This document shows, piece by piece, positions 56,844-64,000 of a stretch of 64,000 nucleotides of DNA. Under the pieces are notes generated by a model that did not search any database, was not told the DNA's origin, and worked only from the letters and a program-made list of their open reading frames with translations. The stretch comes from Pseudomonas sp. Leaf58. Lineage in GTDB: Bacteria; Pseudomonadota; Gammaproteobacteria; Pseudomonadales; Pseudomonadaceae. The position numbers were made by a program, and so were the translations under genes. The DNA is taken from NCBI RefSeq assembly GCF_003627215.1, contig NZ_CP032677.1:3601501-3665500 (forward strand). The letters are read 5' to 3'. How positions within the stretch are numbered: position 1 is the first letter of the stretch; every line of letters starts with the position of its first letter.

Positions 56844-57407
56844 CTAGATCAACCCCTGCGGCGTGTCGACATCCCGCAATACCCCGGCATCCTCCACTTC
56901 AACCACCTCACAACAATCCCGCTGCGCCCGCACCACCGCTCGCGCCCCTTCATCACCCGACAGCTGCCCCAGCGCCGGCCAGAACTGCCGCCCGAAGATT
57001 ACCGGGTGCCCCTGCTGCCCGGCATGCTGCGGCAACACGATACGCGAAGCGCTGGCGGCCTCGGCCAAGCGGCGCAAGGTTGCCCATTCGATCCACGGCA
57101 TATCACCCAGCAAAATCGCCACCGCCTGCGCCTGGCTATCGCCCAACGCCCTTGCCCCAGCCGCCAGGCTATGCCCCATTCCCGATGCCGCATGCGGGCT
57201 GATGATGACCTGGCAACCGGCAGGCAAGCCAAAATCCTCGCCCCGCTCCCCCGCGCGCAACACCACCCGCACATCATCGAACACCGCCTGCGCCCGCGCC
57301 ACGCTGTGCGCCAGCAAGCTGCGACCGTCGGCCAATGTCGCCCGGCGCTTGTCCGAACCGAATCGCGTGCCGCGCCCAGCCGCCAGCACCAATGCGACCA
57401 CTGTCAC
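56844..57407 (-). CDS. MobA-like nucleotidyltransferase
   Basis: A 187-residue protein of the MobA/MocA family with the nucleotide-binding start ALVLAAGRGTRFGSDKRRAT and the metal-binding ILLGDMPWI. It probably adds CMP or GMP to the molybdopterin cofactor for a xanthine-dehydrogenase-type enzyme. Its ATG overlaps the stop of the upstream chimeric gene (57404-57407), as it would normally follow xdhC. Its enzyme partner in this operon has been deleted. Confidence 0.88.
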   Translation of the reverse strand: MTVVALVLAAGRGTRFGSDKRRATLADGRSLLAHSVARAQAVFDDVRVVLRAGERGEDFGLPAGCQVIISPHAASGMGHSLAAGARALGDSQAQAVAILLGDMPWIEWATLRRLAEAASASRIVLPQHAGQQGHPVIFGRQFWPALGQLSGDEGARAVVRAQRDCCEVVEVEDAGVLRDVDTPQGLI

Positions 57408-58171
57408 AGCGCGGCCCGCTCGATACCGTTGCGCACCCGCAGGATATCGGCCAGCACCGCTAGGGCGATTTCGGCCGGGGTCTTGCTACCCAGGTTGAGG
57501 ATGGTCGGGAACAGCATGGCGTTCTTCAGGCTGGAGAACTCATCGTCGTCGAACGCTGTCGCACCGCCCACGCGCACAAAGCGGAAACTGCCGTAAGGGT
57601 CGCGCTGGTACAGCGGCGCCTGGGCGCCGTAGCGGATCGCCTGGTCGTTGAACTGCAACTTGCGCTTGGCCTGGCGGAAGCGCTCGAAGTCGTGCCAGAT
57701 CAAAATCGCCACCGGGTGGCCGATGAACATCGGCACCTTGCCGGGCGGCAGCAGCGGGTCGGGCGAGTGCGCCTCGGGCCAGGCGATGCCGTCCTGCACC
57801 AGATCAGCGGCGGTGACGATGCGGTCCGGCTGCAGCTCGGCGCCCAGCAGGCTGAGGTCATGCCCGGCATAGATGCGGTCGGCCTTGGTTGCCTTGAGCA
57901 GCAACGCATGGCCCTGCTGTGCTGGCCAGCCGGGCATGTCCTTGGCGCGGATGTCACGGGCGAACACCTTGTCGCCGCAAACCTTGGACAAGGCGTCGTT
58001 ACGGAAACGCGCCTTGCCGTCATGGTTCATCCACTTTTGCGGCGAGGTGGTGACGCGGTCCTCCATCAGCGCGGCGAACGCCTGGCTGCCAAGCGGCGCC
58101 ATGGTCACGCCGACGCCAGCGATCAGGCCGCCTTGCAAGAAGGCGCGCCGGGAAACATCACGGTTGGACAT
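57404..58171 (-). pseudogene. Chimeric remnant: molybdopterin oxidoreductase N-terminus fused to XdhC C-terminus
   Basis: The 255-codon frame starts with a Tat signal (MSNRDVSRRAFLQGGLIAGV). For about 224 residues it follows the N-terminus of the large subunit of isoquinoline 1-oxidoreductase/aldehyde oxidase-type enzymes (GHPVAILIWHDFERFRQAKR, YQRDPYGSFRFVRVGG), which are normally 700 or more residues. The last 31 residues (LNLGSKTPAEIALAVLADIL then RVRNGIERAAL) read instead like the C-terminus of XdhC. The in-frame junction is near 57500. The cofactor domains are gone, so it cannot be active. Confidence 0.75.
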
Positions 58172-58414
58172 GCTGGATCCTCTGGGCAGTAGGGGGTTCT
58201 GCCCACTCTTTCTGATTCTAGTGCGGGGGACTCGGACGGGTAAGAACCTTGTCACGCGAGTCAAAAAATCTGACTTATGTGTCAACTCTACAGCGAAGAA
58301 AGGTGTTTGCCTCGTTAATGCCGTAATGCCACCACTGACTAACACCAGCGTTAACCTTGGGTTAATCGACCCCAGCCAGCATGGCCCCATTCCTAGATCT
58401 GCCAAGGCGAAGAC
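58172..58414. promoter_or_regulatory. Divergent region upstream of dsbD
   Basis: A 243-bp gap with no ORF. A palindrome TTAACC-TTG-GGTTAA at 58351-58365 lies about 50 bp before dsbD and is a candidate operator. No clear -35/-10 pair was assigned. Confidence 0.4.
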
Positions 58415-60127
58415 ATGCGCGTCCTCCTGCTCTTCCTGACACTGCTGCTGGCCGGCCCGTTGCAGGCCAACCCGTTCGAGGTCAAACCCGACTTCCTGCC
58501 GGTCAACCAGGCCTTCGTGCTGACCCACGACCGCCAGGCCGATGGCCAGATGCGCCTGTACTTCCAGATCAAACCTGGCTACTACCTGTACCAGAAACGC
58601 CTGAAGTTCGACGGCCTGCCCGCCGACCAGCACCCGCAACTGCCCCCAGCCCTGAACCACCATGACGAGTTTTTCGGCGACAGTGCGGTGTACCGCGACC
58701 AACTCGAACTGCGGCTCCCCGCCAATGCCCAGGGCCAGCTGCGCCTGGGCTGGCAGGGCTGTGCCGACGCCGGCCTGTGCTACCCGCCACAAACCACGTC
58801 GATCGACCTGGGTGGCAGTGTGGCGCCTGCGGTCGAGCAAGCCAGTGATCAGGCCTTGGCCAGCGGCCTGCAGCAGGGCCACCTGGCCTGGAGCCTGCTG
58901 GCGTTCTTCGGCCTTGGCCTGTTGCTGGCCTTTACCCCCTGCTCGCTGCCAATGCTGCCAATCCTCGCCGGGCTGGTCCTTGGCAACGGCGCCAGTGCCC
59001 GGCGCGGCTGGCTGCTAGCTGGGGTCTATGTGCTGAGCATGGCCCTGGTGTACGCCGCCCTCGGCGTGGTCGCCGCATTGCTCGGCGCCAGCCTGCAGGC
59101 CTGGCTGCAGCAACCCTGGCTGCTGGGCAGCCTGGCGGGGCTGTTCGTGGTCCTGGCCCTGCCGATGTTCGGCGCCTTCGAGCTGCAACTGCCGGCCGCC
59201 CTGCGCGACCGCCTCGACCGCGCCGGGCAAGGCACGCGTGGCGGCAACCTGTATGGCGCGGCGCTGCTGGGGGCGTTGTCTGGCCTGCTGATGGGCCCGT
59301 GCATGACCGCGCCGTTGGCCGGCGCGCTGCTGTACATCGCCCAGAGCGGTGACGTGCTACAGGGGGCGCTGGTGCTGTTCAGCCTGGGCCTGGGCATGGG
59401 CGTGCCGCTGCTGTTGCTGGTAACCCTGGGCAATCGCTACCTGCCACGCCCAGGCGCCTGGATGAACCGGGTCAAGGGCGTGTTCGGCTTCGTGTTCCTG
59501 GCCATGGCGCTGTACACCGTGCGCAGCCTGCTGCCGGCGGCGTTGCTGCTGGCCCTGAGCGGCGCCTTGCTGATTGCCCTGGCCTGGGCGGCCTGGCCGG
59601 CCCTGCAACGGTTGCCGGCCTTGCGTGCAATACCCCTGCTGGGTGCCCTGTGGGGCGGCTTGTTGCTGGTGGGGGCAGCGGCCGGTGGCGACGACCTCTG
59701 GCAGCCCTTGCGCCCATTTGCTGGCGGCCCTGCACCCGCCGCCGGCCAGCACGCCGAAGACGCCTTTGTCAGCGTCAGCCGCCCCGAAGACTTACAACGC
59801 GAGTTGGATGCCGCCAAGGCCCGGGGCCAGTGGGTGATGCTCGACTACTATGCCGACTGGTGCGTGTCGTGCAAGGTCATGGAAAAACAGGTGTTCGCCC
59901 GCAGCGACGTGCAGGCCAGCCTGGCCGGCGTGCACCTGCTGCGCTTGGACGTGACCGCCGACACCCCGGCCAGCCAGGCCCTGCTGCAGCGCTACCAGGT
60001 ACCCGGCCCGCCCAGCATCATCTGGGTCGGCCCGGAAGGCGACGAACGCCGCGCGCGGCGCATCACCGGCGAAGTGGATGCGGCTGCGTTCCTGCAACAT
60101 TGGGCCCAGACCAGGAGCCAAGGCTGA
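58415..60127 (+). CDS. dsbD: Thiol:disulfide interchange protein DsbD
   Basis: A 570-residue inner-membrane protein that carries electrons from cytoplasmic thioredoxin to periplasmic thiol reductases. It has a signal peptide (LLLFLTLLLAGPLQA), an N-terminal domain with Cys116 and Cys122 (GCADAGLCYPP), eight membrane segments with the paired cysteines FTPCSLPMLP and MGPCMTAPL, and a C-terminal thioredoxin domain (DWCVSCKVMEK). It heads a three-gene operon with tlpA- and dsbG-like genes. Confidence 0.95.
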   Translation: MRVLLLFLTLLLAGPLQANPFEVKPDFLPVNQAFVLTHDRQADGQMRLYFQIKPGYYLYQKRLKFDGLPADQHPQLPPALNHHDEFFGDSAVYRDQLELRLPANAQGQLRLGWQGCADAGLCYPPQTTSIDLGGSVAPAVEQASDQALASGLQQGHLAWSLLAFFGLGLLLAFTPCSLPMLPILAGLVLGNGASARRGWLLAGVYVLSMALVYAALGVVAALLGASLQAWLQQPWLLGSLAGLFVVLALPMFGAFELQLPAALRDRLDRAGQGTRGGNLYGAALLGALSGLLMGPCMTAPLAGALLYIAQSGDVLQGALVLFSLGLGMGVPLLLLVTLGNRYLPRPGAWMNRVKGVFGFVFLAMALYTVRSLLPAALLLALSGALLIALAWAAWPALQRLPALRAIPLLGALWGGLLLVGAAAGGDDLWQPLRPFAGGPAPAAGQHAEDAFVSVSRPEDLQRELDAAKARGQWVMLDYYADWCVSCKVMEKQVFARSDVQASLAGVHLLRLDVTADTPASQALLQRYQVPGPPSIIWVGPEGDERRARRITGEVDAAAFLQHWAQTRSQG

Positions 60128-60963
60128 TGCTGACCGTAACCCTCGGGCCCCTGACCATGGCCCTCAACCACCTGCTGATGCTCACCGCCCTGGTGATCGC
60201 CAGCGTGGTCGGCTGGTGGGTCGCCCGGCGTGGCGGCGAGAGCCCGGAATCTGCGCTGTTCAACTTGTTCCTGGTCGGCCTGCTGTGCGCCCGCGCCGGC
60301 TTCGTACTGGCCTACTGGCCGATGTACCAGGGTGATCCGCTGCAGATCATCGACATCCGTGACGGGGGCTTCCTGCTCTGGTCTGGCCTTGCCGGCATCG
60401 TGCTCGGTGCCCTGTGGCAGGGCTGGCGCCACCCGGGCCTGCGCCGCCCGCTAGGCTGGGCGCTGTTCAGCGGCGCGCTGTTCTGGGGCCTGGCCAGCCT
60501 GGGGGGCCACCTGTACAGCAAAGGCACCGAACTGCCCGAACTGAGCCTGCGCAACGCTGGCGGCCAGCCGGTGGCGCTGCACAGTTACCGCGGCAAGCCG
60601 CTGGTGATCAACATCTGGGCCACCTGGTGCCCGCCCTGCCGGCGCGAAATGCCGGTGCTGCAACAGGCGCAAAGCGACTACCCGCACGTGACCTTTCTGT
60701 TCGTCAACCAAGGCGAAACCCCGGAAAACGTCAGCACCTTTCTCGCTACCACCGGCCTGAGCCTGACCCACGTACTGTTCGACGGCACCGGCCTGCTGGC
60801 CCAGCGCGTCGGGTCCATGGCCCTGCCCACCACCCTGTTCTACAACGCCGACGGGCGGCTGGTCGGCAGCCACCTCGGCGAGTTATCCCGGGCCAGCCTG
60901 CGCCATGCCCTGGAGCCTTTCGACCGGGCCGCCGCGCCCGCCCCTGCCGCACAAGGAAACTGA
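60127..60963 (+). CDS. Lgt-like membrane domain fused to TlpA-type thioredoxin
   Basis: A 278-residue protein whose start shares one base with the dsbD stop (TGATG). Residues about 10-125 form four membrane segments resembling the core of prolipoprotein diacylglyceryl transferase (ARAGFVLAYWP, DPLQIIDIRDGGFLLWSGL), but the catalytic His of Lgt is absent. Residues about 135-270 are a TlpA/ResA thioredoxin domain with Cys168-Pro-Pro-Cys171 facing the periplasm. It probably receives electrons from DsbD. Confidence 0.85.
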   Translation: MLTVTLGPLTMALNHLLMLTALVIASVVGWWVARRGGESPESALFNLFLVGLLCARAGFVLAYWPMYQGDPLQIIDIRDGGFLLWSGLAGIVLGALWQGWRHPGLRRPLGWALFSGALFWGLASLGGHLYSKGTELPELSLRNAGGQPVALHSYRGKPLVINIWATWCPPCRREMPVLQQAQSDYPHVTFLFVNQGETPENVSTFLATTGLSLTHVLFDGTGLLAQRVGSMALPTTLFYNADGRLVGSHLGELSRASLRHALEPFDRAAAPAPAAQGN

Positions 60964-60964
60964 C

Positions 60965-61723
60965 ATGCGATTGACTGCACTGCTGCCCCTGTCCCTGGCC
61001 CTGCTGGCTGCCCCCAGTTTGCAAGCCGAAGAATTACCCAAGGCGGTTCAGCAACTGCAAGCCAAGGGCGCTGTGATCAAAGGCAGCTTCGACGCCCCCA
61101 ACGGCCTGCGCGGGTATGCCGCCGAGTACCAGAACAACGGCCTGGCCCTGTACCTCACCCCCGACGGCAAGCATGTACTGGTCGGCAGCCTGTTCGACGA
61201 ACAGGGCCAGGACCTCAGTGCCGAGCCCCTGCAAAAGCTGGTGTACGCGCCGATGAGCAAGGCGATCTGGGCAAAAATGGAGAAAACCGCCTGGATCGCC
61301 GACGGCAAGGCCGATGCGCCGCGCAAGGTGTACCTGTTCAGCGACCCCAACTGCCCGTACTGCAACATGTTCTGGGAACAGGCGCGGCCGTGGGTAGAGT
61401 CGGGCAAGGTGCAGTTGCGCCACATTATGGTGGGCATCATCCGCGAAGACAGCCCGGGCAAGTCGGCGGCGCTGCTGGCAGCGAAAGACCCGGCCAAGGC
61501 ACTGCAGCAGCATGAACAGGCCGGCAAGGCCAGTACCCTGAAAGCGTTGGACAAGGTGCCCGAGGCGGTGCAGCAGCAGTTGGCAGTGAACATGGCGTTG
61601 ATGGAAGAGATGGGCTTGCAGGCGACCCCGGCGATTTTCTACCAGGATGAGCAGGGCAACCTGCAGAGCCAGCAAGGGGCACCGCGGCCAGAGATGCTCG
61701 GCAAAATTCTCGGCAAGCGCTGA
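60965..61723 (+). CDS. dsbG: Thiol:disulfide interchange protein DsbG
   Basis: A 252-residue periplasmic DsbC/DsbG-type protein with a signal peptide (LLPLSLALLAAPSLQA), an N-terminal dimerisation domain and a thioredoxin domain with Cys130-Pro-Tyr-Cys133 (SDPNCPYCNMFW). It starts 1 bp after the preceding stop; AAGGAAA is upstream. DsbG protects and repairs single cysteines and is kept reduced by DsbD. Confidence 0.93.
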   Translation: MRLTALLPLSLALLAAPSLQAEELPKAVQQLQAKGAVIKGSFDAPNGLRGYAAEYQNNGLALYLTPDGKHVLVGSLFDEQGQDLSAEPLQKLVYAPMSKAIWAKMEKTAWIADGKADAPRKVYLFSDPNCPYCNMFWEQARPWVESGKVQLRHIMVGIIREDSPGKSAALLAAKDPAKALQQHEQAGKASTLKALDKVPEAVQQQLAVNMALMEEMGLQATPAIFYQDEQGNLQSQQGAPRPEMLGKILGKR

Positions 61724-61734
61724 AAGCTGGGTTG

Positions 61735-61800
61735 CCTGAACAGGCCCTTTCGCGGGTAAACCCGCTCCTACGGGTTTACCCGCGAAAGGGCCTGTTCAGG
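61735..61800. terminator. Perfect 30-bp palindrome, probable bidirectional terminator (REP-derived)
   Basis: The arms 61735-61764 and 61771-61800 are perfect inverted copies of 30 bp (start CCTGAACAGGCCCTTTCGCG) around a 6-nt loop. It lies between the convergent dsbG and NRPS genes. The inner half is a REP sequence. Confidence 0.85.
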
Positions 61801-61812
61801 CAGACCGTTAGC

Positions 61813-64000
61813 CTACAGGCCTTCGAGCTCGGCCATCAGGTCACTGAGCCGGTCGACTTTGTCGCCATCCAGCGCACTGCCCTGCAGCCCCTGCACATAC
61901 ACCGCCAGCTCCGCTACCGTGCTGCACTCGAACATCGCCCGCAGCGGTACGTTCAACTGCAGCTGCTTCTGCACCCGCGAGGCGATTTGGGTGGCCAGTA
62001 ACGAGTGCCCACCAAGCTCGAAGAAGTGGTCGTGCACCCCAACCCGCTCAGCCTTGAGCACATCGGCCCAGATGCCGGCCAGCACCTCCTCCAACTCATT
62101 ACGCGGCGCCTGGTAGGCTTGGCTGTGCTGGCCGCCGATGTCGATGGCCGGCAACGCCTTGCGGTCGAGCTTGCCGTTGGCGGTGTGCGGCAGGCTGTCG
62201 AACCAGCCCCAATGCAGCGGCACCATGTACTCCGGCAACTCGGCACGCAGGCGCTGCTTGAGCTGCTCCAGCAACGCAGCGTCGGCGGCAATGCCCTGAT
62301 GCGCCACCAGGTAGCCCACCAAGTGCTTACCCTTCACGCCCTCCTGCACGCCAACGGCAGCGTCGCGAAGCTCGGCCTGCTCGTGCAAGCGGGCTTCGAT
62401 CTCGCCCAGTTCAATGCGGTAGCCGCGAATTTTCACCTGGTGGTCAATGCGCCCGACATACTCCAGCACGCCATCCGGGCGCTGCCGCGCCAGGTCACCG
62501 GTGCGGTACAGCCGCTCCCCCGGCGCGCCGTAAGGGTGCGGGATAAATGCCAGCGCAGTGCGCAGCGGGTCGCCGACATAGCCGCGGCCAACGCCCGTGC
62601 CAGCCACGCACAGCTCACCGACCGCGCCCAGCGGCACCAGCAGCTGCTCCTCACCCAACAGGTACAGGCGGTTGTTGTCGGTCGGCGTGCCAATTGGCAA
62701 GTAACTGCCTTGGGTCGACCCAGCATCGACGCGGAAAAACGCCACATCATCCGAGCACTCTGCCGGGCCGTAGGCGTTGACCAGGCCGATCTGCGGGTAA
62801 CGCTGCAGCCACTGCGCCGCCAGCTCCGGCGGCATGGCTTCGCCGGTCGGCAGCATCCAGCGCAGGCCGTCGAGGGCTAGGTGGTCGCTGGCCAGCATGC
62901 CCTGTATCAGCGACGGCACGCTTTCCAGCACGGTGATGCCGCTGGCCTGCACATGCGCCAGCAGGCCCTGCGGGTCATGGGCGATGGCGTTTGGCACGAT
63001 CTGTACCTTGGCCCCGAACAGCGGTGCTGCAAGGAACTGCCACACCGAAATATCGAAGCTCTGCGAGGCAGTCTGGGCGATCACGTCCTGCTCGCTAAGG
63101 GCCAGGTACGGCACCTTGCTCAGTTGGTTGTTGAGCATACCGCGCTGCTCCACCATCACCCCTTTCGGCACGCCGGTGGAGCCTGAGGTGTAGATCACAT
63201 AGGCGAGGTTGTCTGGCCCGCTGTGAATGCCCGGGTTATGGCTGGCAAGCTGGCTGGCCTGCACCTCTTCCCATACCAGCAACTGCGGCCGAACCGCTGC
63301 TTGCAGCCCAGCCAGCAACTGTCGCGCTTGCTCGGCACAGGCCGCGCTGCACACCAGCACCGGGGTGCGGCTGAGCTGGACGATGCTTTGCAAGCGCGCC
63401 GCCGGCAGGCTTGGGTCCAGCGGCAGGTAGCCAGCACCGGCCTTGAAGCTGCCGACGATCATGCCCAGCAACGGCAACCCGCGTTCGGCCAACAGCGCTA
63501 CCGGCTGGTCCATGCGCACACCCGCCGCAATCAAGGTATGGCCCAGGCGGTTGGCCGCCAGGTTCAGCCCGGCGTAGTCATAGGACGCTTCCAGGCAACG
63601 GGCCACAGTACGCTGCGGATGCGCGGCAACCTGCGCTTCGAACAGCGCAATGTAGCTTTGCTCCAGCGGATACGCGCGCTGGGTACGGTTGCAGTCTTGC
63701 AGCAGGAAGCGCTGTTCTTCAGCGCCAAGCAACGGCAGCTCGCTCACCTCCCCTGCAAAGCCCTCGACCAGCGCCAGCAGCAAGCGCTTGAACTCGGCCA
63801 GCAGGCGCTCGACGGTCGCGTGGTCAAAGTAACGCTGGTCGAACGACAGGTGCAGGCCCAGCTCATCGCCCGGGTAGCACACTGCCGTCAGCGGGAAGTT
63901 GGTGTGGGTGCGGCCCGAGTCGGAGCTGGCGTTCAGTTGCTGGGCGTGGTCAAGCACGGCGGTTTCCACCGGCGCATTCTCGAACACGAACAGGCTGTCG
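61813..64000 (-). CDS. pvdL: Pyoverdine NRPS, last module (PvdL-like; 5' end outside window)
   Basis: The visible part contains the tail of a condensation domain, a complete adenylation domain ([40 protein letters not shown]) and a carrier domain ([15 protein letters not shown]), then a short end without a thioesterase. The ten specificity positions, aligned by eye to GrsA, read DIWELTADDK, which fits diaminobutyrate-activating pyoverdine modules. PvdL loads fatty acid, Glu, D-Tyr and Dab, so this is its last module passing the chain to the next synthetase. Confidence 0.88.
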   Translation of the reverse strand, partial: DSLFVFENAPVETAVLDHAQQLNASSDSGRTHTNFPLTAVCYPGDELGLHLSFDQRYFDHATVERLLAEFKRLLLALVEGFAGEVSELPLLGAEEQRFLLQDCNRTQRAYPLEQSYIALFEAQVAAHPQRTVARCLEASYDYAGLNLAANRLGHTLIAAGVRMDQPVALLAERGLPLLGMIVGSFKAGAGYLPLDPSLPAARLQSIVQLSRTPVLVCSAACAEQARQLLAGLQAAVRPQLLVWEEVQASQLASHNPGIHSGPDNLAYVIYTSGSTGVPKGVMVEQRGMLNNQLSKVPYLALSEQDVIAQTASQSFDISVWQFLAAPLFGAKVQIVPNAIAHDPQGLLAHVQASGITVLESVPSLIQGMLASDHLALDGLRWMLPTGEAMPPELAAQWLQRYPQIGLVNAYGPAECSDDVAFFRVDAGSTQGSYLPIGTPTDNNRLYLLGEEQLLVPLGAVGELCVAGTGVGRGYVGDPLRTALAFIPHPYGAPGERLYRTGDLARQRPDGVLEYVGRIDHQVKIRGYRIELGEIEARLHEQAELRDAAVGVQEGVKGKHLVGYLVAHQGIAADAALLEQLKQRLRAELPEYMVPLHWGWFDSLPHTANGKLDRKALPAIDIGGQHSQAYQAPRNELEEVLAGIWADVLKAERVGVHDHFFELGGHSLLATQIASRVQKQLQLNVPLRAMFECSTVAELAVYVQGLQGSALDGDKVDRLSDLMAELEGL

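Noticed and set aside
57404..58882. A 492-residue product from the long minus-strand frame
   Set aside because: The region 58172-58882 overlaps the dsbD start and promoter on the other strand; the Tat signal at 58171 is the real start.
59650..60963. A 437-residue TlpA product
   Set aside because: The first 159 codons are a shifted frame within dsbD. The ATG at 60127 in the TGATG overlap is the natural start.

Overview
This 64 kb window is a chromosomal segment of a fluorescent pseudomonad, most likely of the Pseudomonas putida group. The evidence is the high G+C, the TCA-cycle order gltA / sdhCDAB / sucAB-lpdG-sucCD, a pyoverdine siderophore locus with PvdS-type promoters, and many copies of the putida-type REP palindrome (core near TTCGCGGG..CCCGCTCCCACAGG). 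The gene order resembles, from memory, P. putida KT2440 around PP_4170 to PP_4243. No rRNA, tRNA, CRISPR array, prophage or insertion sequence was seen.

Region 1 (1-8.9 kb): a three-gene sensory operon (TonB-dependent receptor, periplasmic binding protein, hybrid histidine kinase), then fabAB for unsaturated fatty acid synthesis, an exported amidohydrolase and a pirin. Region 2 (8.9-15.5 kb): a dienelactone hydrolase, htpG, two coupled hotdog thioesterases, a small alanine-rich lipoprotein, a DUF599 membrane protein and the branched-chain amino acid carrier brnQ. Region 3 (15.9-28.9 kb): the central metabolic block. sucA-sucB-lpdG-sucCD and sdhCDAB lie on the minus strand and gltA is divergent from sdhC; sigma-70 promoters are readable for both gltA and sdhC. 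Region 4 (29-40.2 kb): small exported proteins, a MocR regulator, a binding protein/DUF4398/OmpA-like operon, etfBA divergent from the ETF:ubiquinone oxidoreductase gene with a PsrA-like operator, an MFS carrier and a degenerate response regulator.

Region 5 (40.3-54 kb): the pyoverdine island. It holds a FecI-type ECF sigma factor with a Fur box, the export system pvdR-pvdT-opmQ, the periplasmic maturation genes pvdP, pvdM and pvdN, an HSL-type hydrolase, an SCP2-JmjC fusion protein and pvdH. Exact TAAAT-N16-CGT boxes (the PvdS promoter signature) lie in front of pvdR, pvdP, pvdM, the SCP2-JmjC gene and pvdH. A one-mismatch version lies in front of the hydrolase. The two uncharacterised genes therefore appear to be part of the siderophore regulon and are the best leads in the window. 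The partial NRPS at the right edge looks like PvdL: its last module reads as a diaminobutyrate-activating domain, matching the diaminobutyrate supplied by PvdH.

Region 6 (54-64 kb): a two-component system, a 575-bp array of three 150-bp repeats held between 77-bp perfect inverted arms, a MobA-like nucleotidyltransferase, a deletion-fusion remnant joining the start of a molybdopterin oxidoreductase to the end of an XdhC protein, a dsbD/tlpA/dsbG thiol-redox operon, and the end of pvdL. Start codons were re-chosen from ribosome binding sites and family N-termini where the longest open frame was too long.
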